In this document: piece after piece, positions 27,220-35,631 of the stretch
Layout: each line of letters opens with the position of its first letter
How positions within the stretch are numbered: position 1 is the first letter of the stretch
From: Moorena sp. SIOASIH
GTDB taxonomy: Bacteria; Cyanobacteriota; Cyanobacteriia; Cyanobacteriales; Coleofasciculaceae
DNA length: 64,000 bases
Direction: 5' to 3'
Assembly: GCF_010671925.1 (NCBI RefSeq)
Contig: NZ_JAAHIH010000005.1
Span: forward strand, 248,001-312,000
Position numbers and translations under genes: made by a program
The notes under the pieces: generated by a model
The model's input: only the letters and a program-made list of their open reading frames with translations
Databases searched by the model: none
Told to the model about the DNA's origin: nothing

Positions 27220-27585
27220 AGAATGAAGAATGAAGAATGAAGAATGAAGAATGAAGAATGAAGAATGAAGAATGAAGAATGAAGAATGAAGAATGAAGAA
27301 TGAAGAATTTAGTTTTGTAGGGTGGGCAAGGGGAAATAAATTGGTTGGATCCCTTGGGTTGACCAATCCCCTTGCCCACCAGAATTAACTGTGGCTAGCT
27401 TGGCTTTTTGGTGGGCAAAACTCCTAGAGTTTTCCCTACAGCTGATCTGTGCTAACATTTTGCCCACCCTACAGGATCTAAATTCTCAATTCTCAATTCT
27501 CAATTCTCAATTCTAAATTCTCAATTCTCAATTCTTAATTCTCAATTCTCAATTCTCAATTCTTAATTCTTAATTCTCAATTTTC
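27220..27585. repeat. Heptad arrays flanking family B inverted repeats
   Basis: GAAGAAT units (27220-27308), then TAGGGTGGGCAAGGGG...CCTTGCCCACC (27317-27380, family B), then a related GGTGGGCAAAACTCC...TTTTGCCCACCCTAC (27405-27475), then TCAATTC/TTAATTC units (27477-27585). The 510-bp gap has no gene. Family B also occurs at 28070-28218 and 34441-34508. Confidence 0.85.
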
Positions 27586-27586
27586 C

Positions 27587-27615
27587 TTGACAAATTAAAA
27601 TACAATCATTATGAT
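27587..27615 (+). promoter_or_regulatory. Consensus-like sigma70 promoter
   Basis: TTGACA (27587-27592), 17 bp, TATGAT (27610-27615). This is the best -35/-10 pair I found in the window. Transcription would start about 27622, some 27 nt before the ATG of the 70-residue ORF. Confidence 0.65.
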
Positions 27616-27648
27616 TATAGTATAAACTTCAAAAACAATTTCTCGACT

Positions 27649-27861
27649 ATGACTCAAAACTCTCAGCCCAATTCAAACAATAATTCAAACGGATTCATTG
27701 TTCCGTATATTTTGAAAGGGTCTCGCCAGCAAATCACCCATACCGCCTATATCCTGAATGCCCTCGGCTACATCCAAATTTCCGAATGGGGTCCTCTTCA
27801 GCCCACTGGAACTCCAGACGAATATATTACGATGATCACCAGATATTGGATTTGGCGTTAA
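27649..27861 (+). CDS. Small protein of unknown function with its own promoter
   Basis: A 70-residue product with no recognised family. The first 17 residues are rich in Asn, Ser and Gln; the rest has a mixed hydrophobic pattern (FIVPYILKGSRQQITHTAYI, ALGYIQISEWGPL) ending ITRYWIWR. No Cys, no signal peptide. A near-consensus promoter lies just upstream and a GC-rich hairpin 15 bp downstream, so it looks like an independent transcription unit. No Shine-Dalgarno is obvious. Could be a small regulator, an antitoxin-size protein or a chance frame on a small RNA. Confidence 0.5.
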   Translation: MTQNSQPNSNNNSNGFIVPYILKGSRQQITHTAYILNALGYIQISEWGPLQPTGTPDEYITMITRYWIWR

Positions 27862-27875
27862 CACCTTAAATTTCT

Positions 27876-27892
27876 GGGGGGGTTTCCCCCCC
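27876..27892 (+). terminator. GC hairpin after the small ORF
   Basis: Seven G, loop TTT, seven C form a perfect 7-bp stem with a 3-nt loop. It lacks a strong downstream T run (TTGCCAAAGG), so termination is plausible rather than certain. Confidence 0.45.
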
Positions 27893-28021
27893 TTGCCAAA
27901 GGCTAATCACATCCGATCAGGATTGGATAGCTGATAAAATTGAGTGCATAGTCGAAAAATCCTAGCCGTGGAAAGTATTTCTGCGGCTACTTTTTTTTGG
28001 TTAGCAGGTTGAAGGTTAGTC

Positions 28022-28325
28022 ATAATTTAGAATTTAGAATGAAGAATTAAGAATTAAGAATTTATTTTTGTAGGGTGGGCAAGGGGAAATAAATTGGTTG
28101 GAGCGCTTGGGTTGACCAATCACCTTGCCCACCCTACAGGATCTGGCTTTTTGGTGGGCAAAATTCCTAGAGTTTTCCCTACAGCTGATCTGTGCTCACC
28201 TTTTGCCCACCCTACAGGATATCAATTCTAAATTCTCCATTATCCATTCTAAATTCTTCATTCTTAATTCTTAATTCTTCATTCTTCATTCTAAATTCTT
28301 CATTCTTCATTCTTCATTCTAAATT
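28022..28325. repeat. Heptads and family B repeats before the CHAT gene end
   Basis: GAATTTA/GAAGAAT units (28022-28062), two family B-related inverted repeats (28070-28139 and 28152-28218), and CATTCTT/AATTCTT units (28225-28325) that run through the stop codon of the CHAT gene. The 457-bp gap otherwise holds only 27893-28021, with no gene. Confidence 0.85.
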
Positions 28326-31300
28326 CCTTGGGAAACAAAACCAGCCCAAAAGAAAGGATGAGCAAAAGGAAAATCATCCTTACTCAAAGACTCCAAACGC
28401 TTTCCTTGTATCTCGAATTTATCCACAATTGTGACCCACTTATCCAACTCTTCCTGATCTCCCTGATCCTTAGCATTCTGTTTAGCAGTATTGGCTTCCT
28501 TTAACTTTTGTTCCAAATGTTCCGTTAACTGAGCCTGATAGTTATCAGCAAACTCCTTTCCCGTTAAATTGCGCAATTTAATTTGCCCTTGCTGTAGTGC
28601 TTGGCAAGGGCTCATCCCTGACCGGCGGCCATCGTAGTAAAAAATTGCTAATAAAGCACTGGCCAAATCATCTACGGACCACTGGGTACTAACCACACTC
28701 CTGGCTCCAGCACAGAGAAAACCCGTAGCTAGACTAAGCAAGTCATCAGTAACTTTGGTAACAGTGAAATTAACCTCGCAGGCAGAGGCAAAAACTTCGG
28801 AAAGATTGGGCATCCGCCAAGCAGGAGTTAAGAGTTGACCCAGGGTCAGGGAACCATCTCCTAACCGTAACTGAGATTCCAAGGGCTCCATGGGGTTAGA
28901 TTGGGCATGATGGCTGGAGTGGAGGATATGCACTTGCTGGGCTAAGGTTTGGTATGATTTGACCGTGGCATTCCGTCCTTGTAAGCGCTGCTCACCAGGA
29001 ACCTGATACATTTCCGCCAGGGTTTTGCATTCAAAACTGGCAAAGGGCAGATCTTCCGTCGCATCTTCGACTATACCCATTTCCTGACCTGGGATTGCTG
29101 GGCGTTGGTGGCAATAGTGGAGGATTTGGCAACTGGGAACCAAGCGAATACGAAAGCGATCGCATAAATAAGTAGTGTTGGTAACAGGTTTAGTGGCAGA
29201 GGGTTTGGAGGATTTGCTGGAGAAGACCATACCACGAGTTTGGGAAACAGAAATCTTGTCTTGCTCTGGTGCTAATAAACCCTCTTGCTCCCCTCGTTTT
29301 AAGGGCAACGCAGCAAAAGGAATCTGATGCAAAAGTATATGAGGGACAATAATCAACTCCTCAATCCCAGTCAGATAGTGTTCCACCAGCTTTTCCAACT
29401 GCAAGCGCTCAGCAAGTTCCTCAAGAAAATCCCCCATCTTCTGTTTCCATTCACTTTGTGCCTCATCATAGGGAATAAACCAGTTTTTTCCAATCCAAAT
29501 CTGTAGTACTTTTCCTCCCTGGCCTACACAAGTAAAAACTTGAGGACTGCGATCCTTAAGTAGGATAAAAATATGGGTATCCTCATCCGTTGTATAGAAA
29601 CTAAGCAGAGCAGTCGTTGGTTCCTCGATTAACTGCTGTATTTGCTCCCAATCGAGATGCTCCACTTGAACTTGTCCTGCCAAAACCGGGTCATAGCGGC
29701 GCAGTTGTTGCCAAACTTGCTGTTTTTGTGCCTCTAATGCCTGGATTTCTGTCTCGTATTTTAATAAAGCTTCCCTAGTCAAGGATTGATCAGATTGCTT
29801 TACTCTCATTCCCAATGACATAATTTTATCAGGAGTTCCTGTCAAAACTGGAACAGCCTTCGATGGACAACCAAAATGGAGGAGATTGATACGCCGTTGC
29901 AGTTCCTCGTAGTCTTGCAAATGCTGTTCTAGTTCTGGGACAATTTCTCCCCCTTGGTAGAGTTCATTACTAGCCATCATATCTACCAACCGTTGGGCAC
30001 GAGAACGTTCAGTATATTCCACTGCTTTCTCGATTTCTCCTAAGTTGAGGTAAGCTTGAATTATTCTGTCATACACGCCAATGGCATCAGCAATAATTTT
30101 TTGGCGACGCTCCTCATCAATTGCCCAACTCCGGCTTTGTTCTACAGCTTGGATAGCTAGGGCATAGCCTTCGATAGCTAGTTGCCAATTGTTATTTTCC
30201 ACAGCAAGGTTACCTAAATTGCGAGCTGTTTGCAGACAATCGAGAGGGAATTTTGCTGGAGTAAAGATTTGTAGAGCATTTCCATAAGCAGTGATGGCTT
30301 GTTCTATATTATCTGCTCTCTCCCTTTTGATTCTGTTTTTATAGGCATTGCCGAGATTGTTTTGAGTCATTGCCCAATCTTGGGGAAATGCCGACTTGGT
30401 ACGGATTTTTAGGGCATTTTCATAATGAGCGATAGCTTGTTCTATATTATCTGCCCTATCTCCTTTGATTCTGTCGAAGTACGCATTACCGAGATTGTTT
30501 TGAGTGGTTGCCCAATCTTGGGGAAATGCTAACTTGGTACGGATTTTTAGGGCATTTTCATAATGAGCGATAGCTTGTTCTATATTATCTGTTTTATCTC
30601 CATTGATTCTATCACAGTAGGCATTGGCGAGATTGCTTTGAGTCGTTGCCCAATCTTTTAAAAATGCCGAATTAGTACGAATTTTTAGGGCATTTTTATA
30701 ATGAGCGATAGCTTGTTCTATATTATCTGCTCTCTCCCCTTTGATTCTGTACAAATAGGCAGCGCCGAGATTGTTTTGAGTCATTGCCCAATCTTGGGGA
30801 AATGCTAACTTTGTACTGATTTGTAGGGCATTTTTAGAAGCAGCGATAGCTTGTTCTATATTATCTGCCCTATCTCCTTTGATTCTGTACAAATAGGCAG
30901 CGCCGAGATTGTTTTGAGTCATTGCCCAATCTTGGGGAAATGCCGACTTGGTATAGATTTGTAGGGCATTTCTATAATGAGCGATGGCTTGTTCAAGATT
31001 ATCGACTCTCTCCCCTTTGATTCTGTGACAGTAGGCAAGACCGAGATTGTTTTGAGTCCTTGCCCAATTTTCGGGAAATCCCAACTTGGTAAAGATTTGT
31101 AGAGCATTTCTATAATGAGCGATAGCTTGTTCTATATTATCTGTTCTCTCCCCTTTGATTCTGTCATAGTAGGCAGTGCCGAGATTGTTTTGAATACTTG
31201 CCCAATCTTGAGGGAATGCCTCCAAGGTGGCAACTGTTGCAACGACTTCATAACTAGCAATGGCAATTTCTAAGTTACTGGCTATGTTACCCAGAGTAAA

Positions 31301-31543
31301 ATGTTGAATCAAATTGCCGAACTTGAAAATTTCTCCAGCAAGAGCTTGAGCTTCTTCTGGCCCAAGTTGAGGGAGGATTTCCCCTGCCAACAATTGCAGT
31401 ATCTGCTCTAAGTTTTCATCTAGCTTGTCGAGATTCTTTTGCAGTAGGGGGTAAACTGACTGAGGGCTATGGTCAGTTGCAATTGCCAGCAGTAAGATGG
31501 ACATTAGGAAGTTCTTATACTCTTGAATTCGTTGTTCGTCCAT
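28319..31543 (-). CDS. TPR-CHAT domain protein (caspase-like protease)
   Basis: A 1074-residue cytosolic protein. Residues 90-430 hold eight TPR-like repeats of about 40 residues that are almost identical (NIEQAIAHY.NAL.I.TK...DWA.TQNNLG), 450-560 further helices, and about 690-1070 the CHAT domain. The predicted catalytic dyad is His in ILHSSHHAQ near residue 872 and Cys in FASACEVNF near 920; the later STQWSVDD and YYDGRRSGMSPCQAL are typical of CHAT. CHAT proteases are caspase relatives; some (for example the Craspase protease TPR-CHAT) act in antiviral defence. The target is unknown here. AGGA lies 7 nt before the ATG. The last codons and TAG are inside a heptad array. Confidence 0.9.
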   Translation of the reverse strand: MDEQRIQEYKNFLMSILLLAIATDHSPQSVYPLLQKNLDKLDENLEQILQLLAGEILPQLGPEEAQALAGEIFKFGNLIQHFTLGNIASNLEIAIASYEVVATVATLEAFPQDWASIQNNLGTAYYDRIKGERTDNIEQAIAHYRNALQIFTKLGFPENWARTQNNLGLAYCHRIKGERVDNLEQAIAHYRNALQIYTKSAFPQDWAMTQNNLGAAYLYRIKGDRADNIEQAIAASKNALQISTKLAFPQDWAMTQNNLGAAYLYRIKGERADNIEQAIAHYKNALKIRTNSAFLKDWATTQSNLANAYCDRINGDKTDNIEQAIAHYENALKIRTKLAFPQDWATTQNNLGNAYFDRIKGDRADNIEQAIAHYENALKIRTKSAFPQDWAMTQNNLGNAYKNRIKRERADNIEQAITAYGNALQIFTPAKFPLDCLQTARNLGNLAVENNNWQLAIEGYALAIQAVEQSRSWAIDEERRQKIIADAIGVYDRIIQAYLNLGEIEKAVEYTERSRAQRLVDMMASNELYQGGEIVPELEQHLQDYEELQRRINLLHFGCPSKAVPVLTGTPDKIMSLGMRVKQSDQSLTREALLKYETEIQALEAQKQQVWQQLRRYDPVLAGQVQVEHLDWEQIQQLIEEPTTALLSFYTTDEDTHIFILLKDRSPQVFTCVGQGGKVLQIWIGKNWFIPYDEAQSEWKQKMGDFLEELAERLQLEKLVEHYLTGIEELIIVPHILLHQIPFAALPLKRGEQEGLLAPEQDKISVSQTRGMVFSSKSSKPSATKPVTNTTYLCDRFRIRLVPSCQILHYCHQRPAIPGQEMGIVEDATEDLPFASFECKTLAEMYQVPGEQRLQGRNATVKSYQTLAQQVHILHSSHHAQSNPMEPLESQLRLGDGSLTLGQLLTPAWRMPNLSEVFASACEVNFTVTKVTDDLLSLATGFLCAGARSVVSTQWSVDDLASALLAIFYYDGRRSGMSPCQALQQGQIKLRNLTGKEFADNYQAQLTEHLEQKLKEANTAKQNAKDQGDQEELDKWVTIVDKFEIQGKRLESLSKDDFPFAHPFFWAGFVSQGI

Positions 31544-31577
31544 AGTATTTTCCTATTCTATTTCCTGTTACCTAATT

Positions 31578-32462
31578 CTAAGCAGATGCTTCTACTACCT
31601 CGAAAGAGCGATAAAATGCTTGCCAATTATTGCTATATTCTCCCAACCTTGTCCACAATTCCTTAAGCCGTTCCGGATTCCAAATGGGAGCTGGTTCCTC
31701 TTCATTAGGCGTTAACCAAGGAAAATCTAAAGAATCTTCTAAGACAATAGCCAGAAACTCTTCTTGCCCTACCCTATCAAATTTTATCTCTTCACACATT
31801 GCCCCTGACTGAGGCATCAGAATTTTCTTGTCTTTGAGTCGATTAACTGGAGCAAAAGCTTGGGAAGGACAGACTACATAGTTGGTATCTAAACCGCGAT
31901 TTAATAACAACAGATGCTCTTGGTCACAATCTAGCTCCACATGCATATAGTAGGGAATGCCCAAACCAATTACAGGTGGCTCGTTTTTCTTACCTGGGGG
32001 TACAACCAAGCCTCTGGAAGGAGAATCTGGAGTAAAACGAAGCCAATGGGAAGGCGATGCCGCTGTTTGAATTAGGTTTTGCCAAAGCCCATCCATTTGC
32101 CAGTAAGGAAATTTCTGCTCCCATAACCACCCATAAGCAATTCGCCAGGGAGATTGTTTGTCATCCGCTGGTCTTCCTCGTTTATGCTCCCAATTTACCC
32201 CATGTTTCGCCATTTCCTCCCCAAACTGATTTTTCAGCTTTTTCAGTACTTCGGCCAGGGTACCATTAATGCTCTTTTTGTCAAACGCTTTGAGTTCTTT
32301 TTTGATTTTACGAGCAATCTCCACATTCTCTTCTTGCCAGTTTTCAGGACTAAAACGCAGTTGAAAGCATAGTTTTTGGGGTTCAGAGCTTTTCGATATC
32401 GGGAAAATATGGTCAGCTATTTCTGCCAGGAACTGTTGTTGTTGAGATTGTTGGTTGGTCAT
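31578..32462 (-). CDS. Unknown protein upstream of the TPR-CHAT gene
   Basis: A 294-residue protein I do not recognise. It is soluble, with a helical N-terminal half (ENVEIARKIKKELKAFDK, LAEVLKKLKNQFGEEMAK) and a beta-rich C-terminal half with hydrophobic strands and acidic loops (EEFLAIVLEDSLDFPWLTP). Conserved-looking pairs such as CDQEHLLLLNRG and EEIKFD suggest a compact domain. It ends 34 bp before the TPR-CHAT gene and almost certainly shares a transcript, so it may be the substrate, sensor or inhibitor of the protease (inference). The frame extends upstream through a GGAGTAG array; starts at ATG 32462 or 32474 avoid this. Confidence 0.7.
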   Translation of the reverse strand: MTNQQSQQQQFLAEIADHIFPISKSSEPQKLCFQLRFSPENWQEENVEIARKIKKELKAFDKKSINGTLAEVLKKLKNQFGEEMAKHGVNWEHKRGRPADDKQSPWRIAYGWLWEQKFPYWQMDGLWQNLIQTAASPSHWLRFTPDSPSRGLVVPPGKKNEPPVIGLGIPYYMHVELDCDQEHLLLLNRGLDTNYVVCPSQAFAPVNRLKDKKILMPQSGAMCEEIKFDRVGQEEFLAIVLEDSLDFPWLTPNEEEPAPIWNPERLKELWTRLGEYSNNWQAFYRSFEVVEASA

Positions 32463-32477
32463 GGTATTTATCATAAG

Positions 32478-32943
32478 AAAGGGAGTAGGGAGTAGGGAGT
32501 AGGGAGTAGGGAGTAGGGAGTAGGGAGTAGGGAGTAGGGAGTAGGGAGTAGGGAGTAGGTAAAAGGCAAAAGGCAAAAGGCAAGAGGCAAGAGGCAAGAG
32601 GCAAGAGGTAGAACAGGCTTCCAGCCTGTGATACTTAACTCCCATAAGCTTCTAGCCTCAGCTTTGTGGCACAGGCTTCCAGCCTGTGACCGACTGAATG
32701 CTTACATTTCTGCTTACCTAAATTCTGCCATGTAGATTGGAAATTGTGTTAGCTTATAACAAATTTTTATTTGTTTTTATTTTAGGGTATTTTAGTTTAT
32801 TAATTCCTATTTAAGCTGATTAAACTGCCTGGCTTTATTTAGGCATATTTTCCAGTCAATACCGTCCAAAATTTTTATATCAAACTCCTATACACCTATT
32901 TTTTTACTCCATAAGCTAGAAGTCATAAGCATTTACATTGACA
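32478..32943. repeat. GGAGTAG/AAAGGCA/AGAGGCA arrays and ACAGGCTTCCAGCCTGT palindromes
   Basis: Heptads from 32478 to 32608 change from GGAGTAG to AAAGGCA to AGAGGCA. Two copies of the palindrome ACAGGCTTCCAGCCTGT follow (32613-32629 and 32671-32687). 32690-32943 is AT-rich, with no feature I can name. This gap holds the likely promoter of the CHAT operon, but none is clear. Confidence 0.75.
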
Positions 32944-33108
32944 ATGATCGCTATGACCAAGAAGACTAATCGCAACCGAAAAGTTTGGCTATTAATAGAG
33001 TTCGTTGTGGAGTTACTAGCTTTGTTCCTTGATGCAAACCTAATCATAGTCTTGAATCTTTGCTTGTTGATTTGGCGTTGGCTAAAGGAAGAAGAAGAGG
33101 AGGAGTAG
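32944..33108 (+). CDS. Possible 54-residue membrane protein
   Basis: An unrecognised short frame: a basic N-terminus (KKTNRNRK), two adjoining hydrophobic stretches (VWLLIEFVVELLALFL and NLIIVLNLCLLIWRWL) and a tail of six Glu. Positive-inside and acidic-outside layout is consistent with a small hairpin-like membrane protein. No Shine-Dalgarno or promoter is clear. Could be a real small protein or a chance frame. Confidence 0.4.
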   Translation: MIAMTKKTNRNRKVWLLIEFVVELLALFLDANLIIVLNLCLLIWRWLKEEEEEE

Positions 33109-33176
33109 GGTCGATATCATAGTTGTAAAAAAGAAAGTAAGTGTGGCAAGGGTGGGGAGATGGGGAGTGTAAGCTC

Positions 33177-33291
33177 AACAGGATTTTTTCCCTATTCCCT
33201 CTTCCCTCTTACCTGCTCCCTGCTCCCTGCTCCCTGCTCCCTAAAACCTAGAAATTTGTACCTAACTGAATTGCAAATTGCTGTATCATAG
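33177..33291. repeat. Family E cassette copy 2 with GCTCCCT heptads
   Basis: AACAGGATTTTTTCC, then TTCCCTC/GCTCCCT heptads, then GTACCTAACTGAATTGCAA...GCTGTATCA. Same flanks as 23675-23767. Confidence 0.65.
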
Positions 33292-33342
33292 TTGTAGTCT
33301 ACTACTTTTTTGAGTAAACGCACCCTCAGCCCCATCTCAGCC

Positions 33343-34242
33343 ATGAAATTCATCAGCCCCAAAACCGACTTTGCCTTTAAAAAAATCTTTGCCTCCCAGG
33401 AAAGTAAGCCGATTCTGATTAGCTTCCTCAATGCTCTTGTCTATCACAATCAACCTCTCATCCAAGATTTAGAAATTATTGATCCTTATCAGTCTTCTCC
33501 TCTGCCAATCCTCAAAGACTCTTTCCTCGATGTGAAAGCTAAGCTGAGGGATGGTTCTCTAGTGATTATTGAAATGCAGGTTTTGCAGGTAGAGTCTTTT
33601 GCTCGTCGAGTTTTGTATAACGCAGCTAAAGCTTACTCACTACAATTAGGTCAAGGGGAAGGCTACCGTTATCTCAAACCAGTGATTGCTCTGACCATTA
33701 CCGATTTTATTATGTTTCCTGAGAATAATCAGGTAATTAATCATTTTGAGTTCCGAGAAAAAAGTACCAACATCAGCTACGTAGAAAATTACTTACAATT
33801 ATTGTTTGTAGAGTTACCGAAATTTGAGAAGCAGTTGGAGGAGTTAGAAGAATTGGATGAGTTGTGGATGTTTTTTTTAAAAAATGCCCCTTCTTTAGAT
33901 ACAGTCCCAGATAAAATGGCACAACTACCAGAGTTTCAACAGGCATTTGGGATTGCTTCTCAGGCGAATTTAACCAGGAAAGAGTTGGAGGAACTAGGAA
34001 AACGAGAAATGTTTATTCATGACCAACAAGGGCTGATTCTATTTGCTGAGAAACAAGGGAGAGAAAAAGGAATGAAACAAGGTATGAAACAAGGAAGAGA
34101 AGAAGGTATGAAACAAGGTAAAGAAGAAGGGGAGAAAGAAAAAGCCCAAGCAATTGCACGCCAACTTCTGCCTCTTTTGGATGATGAAACCATTAGCCAA
34201 ACTACTGGCATACCTGTAGAGGAAATTAGGAAGCTTCGCTGA
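33343..34242 (+). CDS. Rpn family PD-(D/E)XK nuclease, diverged fifth copy
   Basis: A 299-residue Rpn-family protein, only distantly like the four tandem copies. It begins MKFISPKTDFAFKKIFAS, a common Rpn N-terminus, and carries the D...ExQ signature at Asp63 and Glu77-Met-Gln79. The C-terminal tail is a Gly/Lys/Met repeat (MKQGMKQGREEGMKQGKEEG) followed by an IARQLLPLLDDETISQTTGI end. The tail is again made of four-residue, 12-bp repeats. The ATG at 33343 is preferred over a TTG 11 codons upstream. The gene is followed by GAAGAAT heptads. Confidence 0.88.
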   Translation: MKFISPKTDFAFKKIFASQESKPILISFLNALVYHNQPLIQDLEIIDPYQSSPLPILKDSFLDVKAKLRDGSLVIIEMQVLQVESFARRVLYNAAKAYSLQLGQGEGYRYLKPVIALTITDFIMFPENNQVINHFEFREKSTNISYVENYLQLLFVELPKFEKQLEELEELDELWMFFLKNAPSLDTVPDKMAQLPEFQQAFGIASQANLTRKELEELGKREMFIHDQQGLILFAEKQGREKGMKQGMKQGREEGMKQGKEEGEKEKAQAIARQLLPLLDDETISQTTGIPVEEIRKLR

Positions 34243-34264
34243 ACAAGTCAAAAAGCAATAGACT

Positions 34265-34827
34265 AATAAAGAATGAAGAATAAAGAATGAAGAATGAAGA
34301 ATGAAGAATGAAGAATGAAGAATGAAGAATTTAGAATGAAGAATGAATTTTTAGTTGGGTAGGGTGCGTTAGGGACGGACTCACCCTGGTTTTATCAGTA
34401 GCCAGTATTGGGACAGTCCGTCCCGTAACGCACCACAGTTTTGTAGGGTGGGCAAGGGGAGATAAATTGGTTGGAGCGCTTGGGTTGACCAATCACCTTG
34501 CCCACCAGGATTAACTGTGGCTAGCTAGCTTGGCTTTTGGCGTTGCTGAATCAAGTAATGAATAGCAGTAGAGTGGGCATCCTGCCCGCTCGACTAGATA
34601 TTGATAACGGGCAAGATGCCCATTCCACCCACCGGGTAAACTGTTCTCTGTTGCCTCTTGCCTCTTGCCTCTTGCCTCTTGTTTGTTCCCGATTCCCGAT
34701 TCCCGATTCCCGATTCCCGATTGAAAACTCCTGTAATTAAGTAATTTCTCGGAATAAATTGAGGATTATTATAGCTTTCGTAAATCTTAATTTCTGATCA
34801 ACATAGATTAAAAAAATATAAATTATT
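34265..34827. repeat. Heptads, family A copy 5, family B copy, REP-like palindrome
   Basis: GAAGAAT units (34265-34345), family A (34361-34436), family B (34441-34508), an inverted pair GTGGGCATCCTGCCCG and CGGGCAAGATGCCCA (34573-34622), TTGCCTC units (34650-34680) and GATTCCC units (34686-34722). 34735-34827 is AT-rich and may contain the promoter of the next pair. No gene in this 585-bp gap. Confidence 0.82.
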
Positions 34828-35631
34828 ATGTTAGGTTTTAATCAAAGTAACTTCATAATTCCAATTTCAACGGGCATGGTAGTAACCCAGGATTTGCCAA
34901 AAGAACTTGAAACTATTGAAATTGAGAATAAATACGAAGATTGCCTGTTCATGAAATTAGAGGGGACTATCGTTCAGCCAGATAAAATTGACCTATTCTT
35001 AACTATAAACTTTCATGATCAATTTTTAGAACTACCCGGTGGTAGCATCAAACTTGGGCTAACCGGTGGAGAGCTAAGGCTGAACTTAACCAATGGCAAA
35101 CTTCCCTATTCTCACCGTGGTTTTAATGATGATTTTAAGGTTTCCATAGAGAAAAAGCGACGGTCAAAGCAAGCTATTCAAATTCACCATGACAAGAAGA
35201 TGTCCATGGGTTTAGACCCTACTTCCAATCAAGTTAAATTCAACCTTGGCACAGAATTAAATCTCAGTAAAAATATCAATCACGAAAAAACTGATGAATT
35301 CACCATCATGGATTACCAGATCACATCCAAAGGTGGAGAAACTAGTCCAGCCTGGGTTTTTGCTACCAAAAGTGGTGAGCCATTATTAACTGGAACCCTG
35401 AGCAGTATATGGTTAGGCAGCATTACCAAACTAGACATCAATCAACCCTGTTATATCGAAGCTATTTTCACAGTTTTGCCGAAAAATGTCCATCTTTATG
35501 AAGCGGAGGGAATATGGTTTCAAGAAATTAGTCGAGAAGAACGGGCAGTCCTAGATCGAAAGATTGTCTTATTTTTACTCAAGCGCCAATTAAAACCTTA
35601 TGTAAGTCGGTTGGTATTGCAGGATGTTTAA
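34828..35631 (+). CDS. Unknown protein coupled to the pentapeptide-cNMP gene
   Basis: A 267-residue protein of no family I recognise. It is soluble and predicted beta-rich, with repeated short strands (GGSIKLGLTGGELRLNLTNG, TKLDINQPCYIEAIFTVLP) and one basic loop (EKKRRSKQ). No signal peptide. Its last 8 bases overlap the start of the pentapeptide-repeat/cNMP gene, which implies translational coupling and a shared task. A role as a partner or client of the cNMP-regulated protein is inference. Confidence 0.65.
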   Translation: MLGFNQSNFIIPISTGMVVTQDLPKELETIEIENKYEDCLFMKLEGTIVQPDKIDLFLTINFHDQFLELPGGSIKLGLTGGELRLNLTNGKLPYSHRGFNDDFKVSIEKKRRSKQAIQIHHDKKMSMGLDPTSNQVKFNLGTELNLSKNINHEKTDEFTIMDYQITSKGGETSPAWVFATKSGEPLLTGTLSSIWLGSITKLDINQPCYIEAIFTVLPKNVHLYEAEGIWFQEISREERAVLDRKIVLFLLKRQLKPYVSRLVLQDV

